Source: Novosphingobium pokkalii (GTDB taxonomy: Bacteria > Pseudomonadota > Alphaproteobacteria > Sphingomonadales > Sphingomonadaceae). Taken from it: 64,000 nt of DNA. The position numbers and the translations under genes were made by a program. The stretch spans positions 37,097 through 101,096 of the forward strand of contig NZ_BMZP01000017.1 of NCBI RefSeq assembly GCF_014652855.1, written 5' to 3'. This document shows, piece after piece, positions 60,361 through 64,000 of the stretch. The stretch's first letter is position 1. Each line of letters starts with the position of its first letter. The notes under the pieces are model-generated. The model saw only the letters and a program-made list of their open reading frames with translations. It did not search any database and had not been told where the DNA came from.

Positions 60361-61425
60361 TCATGCCTGCATCGCCGGCGCGGGTTCCAGGCCCAGGCGC
60401 GCCCCGTCATAGCGATCGCGCAAGGGGCGCCACCACCAGGCATTGTCGCAATACCACTGCACGGTCTTTTCGATGCCGCTGTCGAAGGTTTCCCGGGCGC
60501 GCCAGCCCAGTTCGGTTTCCAGCCGGGTGGCGTCGATCGCATAGCGCGCGTCGTGCCCCGGCCGATCCGCCACGAAGGTGATCAGGTTTTCGCGCGGCTC
60601 CGCCCCCGGCACCAGGCGATCGAGCACCGCGCAGATCCGCCGCACCACCTCGATGTTGCGCCGCTCGTTGCGACCGCCGACGTTGTAGGTTTCGCCCACG
60701 CGCCCCTGCGCCACGATTCTGTCCAGCGCGCGGGCATGGTCTTCCACATAGAGCCAATCTCGCACGTTCTCGCCCTGGCCATAGACCGGCAGCGGCCGCC
60801 CTTCCAGCGCGTTGAGAATGGTCAGCGGAATGAGCTTTTCGGGGAAGTGATAAGGGCCATAGTTGTTGGAGCAGTTGGACACCACCACCGGCAGGCCATA
60901 CGTGCGCTGCCAGGCCTTGGCGAGGTGATCGGACGCCGCCTTCGACGCCGAATAGGGCGAGGACGGATCGTAGGGCGTGGTCTCGGCAAACAGGCCGGTT
61001 TCCCCCAGCGAACCATAAACCTCGTCGGTGGACACGTGGAGGAAGCGGAACGCGGCCTTGGCCGCCGCGTCCAGATCCTGCCAATAGGCGCGCGCCGCCT
61101 CCAGCAGAACGAAGGTTCCCACCACGTTGGTCTGGATGAAATCGGCCGCGCCGGTGATCGAGCGATCGACATGGCTTTCGGCCGCCAGGTGCATGATCCG
61201 GTCGGGCCGGAACGTGGCGATGGCCTGGGCCATGGCGCTGCCGTCGCGAATGTCGGCCCGCAGGAAGCGATGATTCGGCTGGCCCGCCACCGCGCGCAGC
61301 GACGCTTCGCACCCGGCATAGGTCAGGGCATCGATCGTCAGCACGTCATAGCCGCGCTCCAGAACGAGAAAGCGGACAAGAGCCGATCCGATGAAGCCGG
61401 CGCCGCCGGTAACGATCACGCGCAT
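60361..61425 (-). CDS. rfbB: dTDP-glucose 4,6-dehydratase
   Basis: RfbB converts dTDP-glucose to the 4-keto-6-deoxy form. The 354-residue SDR protein has IVTGGAGFIGSALV, HLAAESHVDRSI, FLHVSTDEVYGSL, the catalytic Tyr and Lys of SSPYSASKAASDH, and SNCSNNYGPYHFPEK. All are complete. It starts a leftward two-gene operon with rfbA. The product could feed a 6-deoxysugar in the surface polysaccharide. Confidence 0.96.
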   Translation of the reverse strand: MRVIVTGGAGFIGSALVRFLVLERGYDVLTIDALTYAGCEASLRAVAGQPNHRFLRADIRDGSAMAQAIATFRPDRIMHLAAESHVDRSITGAADFIQTNVVGTFVLLEAARAYWQDLDAAAKAAFRFLHVSTDEVYGSLGETGLFAETTPYDPSSPYSASKAASDHLAKAWQRTYGLPVVVSNCSNNYGPYHFPEKLIPLTILNALEGRPLPVYGQGENVRDWLYVEDHARALDRIVAQGRVGETYNVGGRNERRNIEVVRRICAVLDRLVPGAEPRENLITFVADRPGHDARYAIDATRLETELGWRARETFDSGIEKTVQWYCDNAWWWRPLRDRYDGARLGLEPAPAMQA

Positions 61426-61562
61426 GGAAAAATGCTCCGAAGCGGGTGCCCTTGCACAGGCTGCACACTTTCGCGGCGGTTACTTTGGTCTCCAGCCTCG
61501 GGGGCGCTTTCTATGCGTTTGCAGCCTAATATCCGGTTACCCTGCCGGCAGGCGCCGTGAAA

Positions 61563-61599
61563 CAAAAAAGCCGTTGGCGGCCCGATGGCGCCAACGGCT
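61563..61599 (-). terminator. Terminator of the pit operon
   Basis: AGCCGTTGGCG (61569-61579) pairs exactly with 61589-61599 around a nine-base loop, and on the bottom strand it is followed by six T bases. It lies just past the pit stop codon. Confidence 0.85.
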
Positions 61600-61623
61600 T
61601 CATGCAACGGCCATGGCCGCTCG

Positions 61624-62628
61624 TCAGAAAATCTTGGCCACCTCGTAGAACACCGCGCCGACAAAGGCCGAGGCGGGGATCGTCACCAGCCAGGCCACGA
61701 CGACACGCTGCGCGACGCTCCAGCGCACGGCCGAAGCGCGGCGGGCGGCACCCACGCCGACCACGCAGCCGGTGATGGTGTGCGTCGTCGAGACCGGAAT
61801 GCCGAAGGCACTGGCCGCGAACAGCATGATCGAGCCGCCGGCCGAGGCGCAGAAGCCCTGGTGGTGCGACAGCTTGGTGATGCGGCTGCCCATGGTTTCG
61901 ATGATCTTCCACCCGCCCGAGAGCGTGCCCAGCCCCATGGCGACATAACACGAGAGCACGACCCAGCCGGGGACGTGGAACGTGCCGCCCAGCATGCCCT
62001 GCGAATAGAGCAGCACGGCGATGATCCCCATGGTCTTCTGCGCATCGTTGGCGCCATGGCCGATCGAGTAGGCTGCCGCCGAAAGCAGGTGCAGCTTCTT
62101 GAACGTGCTTTCCGCCGTGCGGGCCGAAGCCTTGGCAAAGGCCCAGGAAGACAGCAGCATCAGCAGCATCGACACGACCAGGCCGACCACAGGCGAAAGC
62201 ACGATGGCCGAGGTGGTGGAGGTGACGCCCTTCCACACGATTGCCCCGGTGCCCGCGTGCATCACACCCGAGCCAAGGAGGCCGCCGATCAGTGCATGGC
62301 TGGACGAAGACGGGATGCCGCGCCACCAGGTGATCACGTTCCAGGTCATCGCGCCGACCAGGGCGCCGAAGATCACCTGGGGGGTAATCACATCCTTGTC
62401 GACGATGCCCTTGCCCACGGTTTCGGCCACTTTCAGGCCGAATGTGAAATAGGCGGCAAAGTTGAAGAACGCGGCAAACAGCACGGCCTGAACCGGCGTG
62501 AGCAACCGCGTGGAGACCACTGTGGCAATCGAGTTTGCCGCGTCGTGCAGTCCGTTGATGAAGTCGAACGCCAAGGCCATGATCACCAGCGCGATGATCA
62601 GGGGCAGGGCCACGGCCACATGGTTCAT
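61624..62628 (-). CDS. pit: Low-affinity inorganic phosphate transporter
   Basis: A 334-residue PiT-family permease with about ten membrane segments. The duplicated signatures are FDFINGLHDAANSIATVVST near the N-terminus and SIGHGANDAQKTMGII in the second half, with PSSSSHALIGGLLG and PVSTTHTITGCVVG at the matching helix hairpins. It imports phosphate as a metal complex with protons. It is 25 bases downstream of the Nudix-DUF47 gene, the usual partner of Pit. Confidence 0.95.
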   Translation of the reverse strand: MNHVAVALPLIIALVIMALAFDFINGLHDAANSIATVVSTRLLTPVQAVLFAAFFNFAAYFTFGLKVAETVGKGIVDKDVITPQVIFGALVGAMTWNVITWWRGIPSSSSHALIGGLLGSGVMHAGTGAIVWKGVTSTTSAIVLSPVVGLVVSMLLMLLSSWAFAKASARTAESTFKKLHLLSAAAYSIGHGANDAQKTMGIIAVLLYSQGMLGGTFHVPGWVVLSCYVAMGLGTLSGGWKIIETMGSRITKLSHHQGFCASAGGSIMLFAASAFGIPVSTTHTITGCVVGVGAARRASAVRWSVAQRVVVAWLVTIPASAFVGAVFYEVAKIF

Positions 62629-62653
62629 GAACCTAGCTCCTCAGGCCCGGACA

Positions 62654-63787
62654 TCAGGCATGGTCGATCACGAGACCGTCGATCTCGTTGGCGACATCCT
62701 CGAACCGGTCGACCACGCGCTCAAGATGGCTGTAGATTTCGCGGGCGACGAAGAACTGCATCGGCGCGCTCTGCCCGTGGGCCTTGAACGCCTTGGACAG
62801 GCCGGCATCGTGAATCTCGTCGGCCTTGCCTTCCAGGCGCACCAGGCGCTCGGTCAGCTCGTGCAGGCGGGCGGCGTTGGCGTGGATCGAGCGCAGCAGC
62901 GGCAGCGCTTCGGCGATCACGCGCGCGCATTCCACGATGATCGCGGCCATGTCGGCCATTTCCTGCTCGAACGCGGTCACTTCATAGAGCGAGATCGCGT
63001 TGGAGGTCTGGTGCATCTGGTCGATCGAATCGTCCATCGCGCTGATCAGCGAGGTGATCGCGCCACGATCGAAGGGCGTAAGGAACGTGCGGCGCACGGT
63101 CACCAGCACTTCGCGGGTGATCGCGTCGGCGTCGTGCTCGCGCTCGGCGATCTCGCGCACATGATCGGCCATGCCCGACCCGCCCTGGAGCAGGCGCGCC
63201 AGCGCATTGCTGCCGGCAATCAGGGTTTGGCCGTGCGCCTCGAACAGTTCGAAGAAGTTGCCCTGACGCGGCAACAGGTTCTGGAACCAGTGAAACATGC
63301 CCAGTCTCTCTTTCACGTGGCCCAAGCTGCGGACCAACGGTGCGGTGGTGGCAAGGGCCCGGAATTCCGTGGCCCGGAAGCTGCGAATCAAGGCTTGCAG
63401 GTCTGGCTCGTCCACCGCATCGGCTGCGGCGGCAAGCGAAAACCATTGGCGCTTGCGTTGTTCCCCTTCGGCCCAGCGCGGCAGTTCCTCGGTCACGGCC
63501 AGGGGAAACACCTGGACCTGGACCATCACCGACGCGCCAGACCGCAGGGTCTTGCGATACTCGAACCGGCCAAGCGCGGCGGGGCAGATCGCCCCGACCA
63601 CGCCGGCTTCCTCCTCCGCCTCGCGGGCGGCGGCGGCGTGGGCGGCCTCCCCCTTGCCGAAATTGCCCTTGGGAATGACCCAGCGCCCCGTCCCGCGCGA
63701 GGTGACGAGGAGCACTTCGATGGGCGCGGAAAGGCCATCACCGATGGTGCGATAGGGCAAGGCGGCAATTTGGCGAACGGGACCCAC
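62654..63787 (-). CDS. Nudix hydrolase fused to DUF47 (PhoU-like) protein
   Basis: Residues 1-155 are a Nudix domain of the diphosphoinositol/polyphosphate type: WVIPKGNFGKGE and the Nudix box ending AAAREAEEEAGVV with its acidic residues. From residue 164 (MFHWFQNLLPRQGNFFELF) to the end it is DUF47, the PhoU-like cytoplasmic partner of Pit transporters. The methionine at 63298, with GAGAGA upstream, could also start a separate DUF47 protein. The start is GTG 63787. Fusion would couple phosphate uptake to hydrolysis of a phosphate-rich metabolite. Confidence 0.85.
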   Translation of the reverse strand: MGPVRQIAALPYRTIGDGLSAPIEVLLVTSRGTGRWVIPKGNFGKGEAAHAAAAREAEEEAGVVGAICPAALGRFEYRKTLRSGASVMVQVQVFPLAVTEELPRWAEGEQRKRQWFSLAAAADAVDEPDLQALIRSFRATEFRALATTAPLVRSLGHVKERLGMFHWFQNLLPRQGNFFELFEAHGQTLIAGSNALARLLQGGSGMADHVREIAEREHDADAITREVLVTVRRTFLTPFDRGAITSLISAMDDSIDQMHQTSNAISLYEVTAFEQEMADMAAIIVECARVIAEALPLLRSIHANAARLHELTERLVRLEGKADEIHDAGLSKAFKAHGQSAPMQFFVAREIYSHLERVVDRFEDVANEIDGLVIDHA

Positions 63788-64000
63788 TCCGGCTGCATAA
63801 CAAAGCTTGGCGCGCGCTAGAGGCTGCGCAGGCCAATCGTCAAGAAATGGTCATATCCCCCATGCGAAATATCGCCGGGGCGAGACGGCCCCATCCGCTT
63901 CCCCTCCAGCAGGGAATTGTTGCAGATGCATGGCAACGCGGCGCTTTGCAGGCTAGCACTACTTTGGCAGAAGTGTGATTTTTGGGATTCCCAAGGCGTA
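63788..64000. other. Gene-free right edge
   Basis: 213 bases upstream of the Nudix-DUF47 gene. Apart from the promoter region expected for that leftward gene, nothing supportable is seen. Confidence 0.4.

Overview
The window is GC-rich chromosomal DNA of an alphaproteobacterium, most likely a member of Sphingomonadaceae (Novosphingobium-like). The call rests on gene content and protein character read directly from the sequence, not on a database search: a CpaA/B/C/D/E-TadB/C pilus block, the infA-maf-RNase E/G-like-yacG chain, thiL next to a proton-pumping pyrophosphatase, a TonB-dependent receptor, and intergenic palindromes of the kind common in sphingomonads. Genes are dense, with many 4-base overlaps and few gaps above 150 bases.

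Layout. Positions 1-5.6 kb: a partial DUF2066-like protein divergent from purM-purN (PurN carries an extra YjbR-like domain), an MFS transporter and cardiolipin synthase. 5.6-16.3 kb: housekeeping genes (ndk, holC, a DUF2256 protein, pepA, lptD, a lipoprotein, ispH, thrB, rnhA, an FAD oxidoreductase, a lysophospholipase-like hydrolase). 16.4-23.7 kb: a tad/Flp pilus operon lacking the expected CpaF/TadA ATPase. 23.8-26.8 kb: a degenerate FAH-fold protein under a MarR regulator, then tetR-mtnP. 26.9-31.3 kb: thiL, hppA, tesB. 31.3-40.4 kb: two secreted proteins of unknown role, uvrC, a PilZ protein, a TonB-dependent receptor, and infA-maf-RNase-yacG.

40.5-48.1 kb: an integrated genomic island at a tRNA-Phe gene. 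It has a P4-type integrase, an unknown protein, two small HTH proteins, a second unrelated tyrosine recombinase and a large single-chain restriction-modification enzyme whose middle third is strikingly AT-rich. A diverged copy of the tRNA end and the integrase leader lies at the right edge. Beyond it is a glycerate kinase preceded by the broken tail of a decarboxylating dehydrogenase.

49.7-64 kb: a type I secretion-like operon (ABC protein, HlyD-like adaptor, TolC-like channel) in which the ABC ATPase has lost its catalytic motifs; an OxyR-like LysR regulator with an unexplained terminated transcript diverging from it; a Kdo/capsule block (kdsB, a histidine phosphatase, a KpsC-like Kdo transferase, and kdsA); rfbA-rfbB for dTDP-sugar synthesis; and a phosphate module (Nudix-DUF47 fusion plus Pit transporter). 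Surface polysaccharide, outer-membrane and envelope functions dominate the right third. The island and its flanks are the main accessory region.
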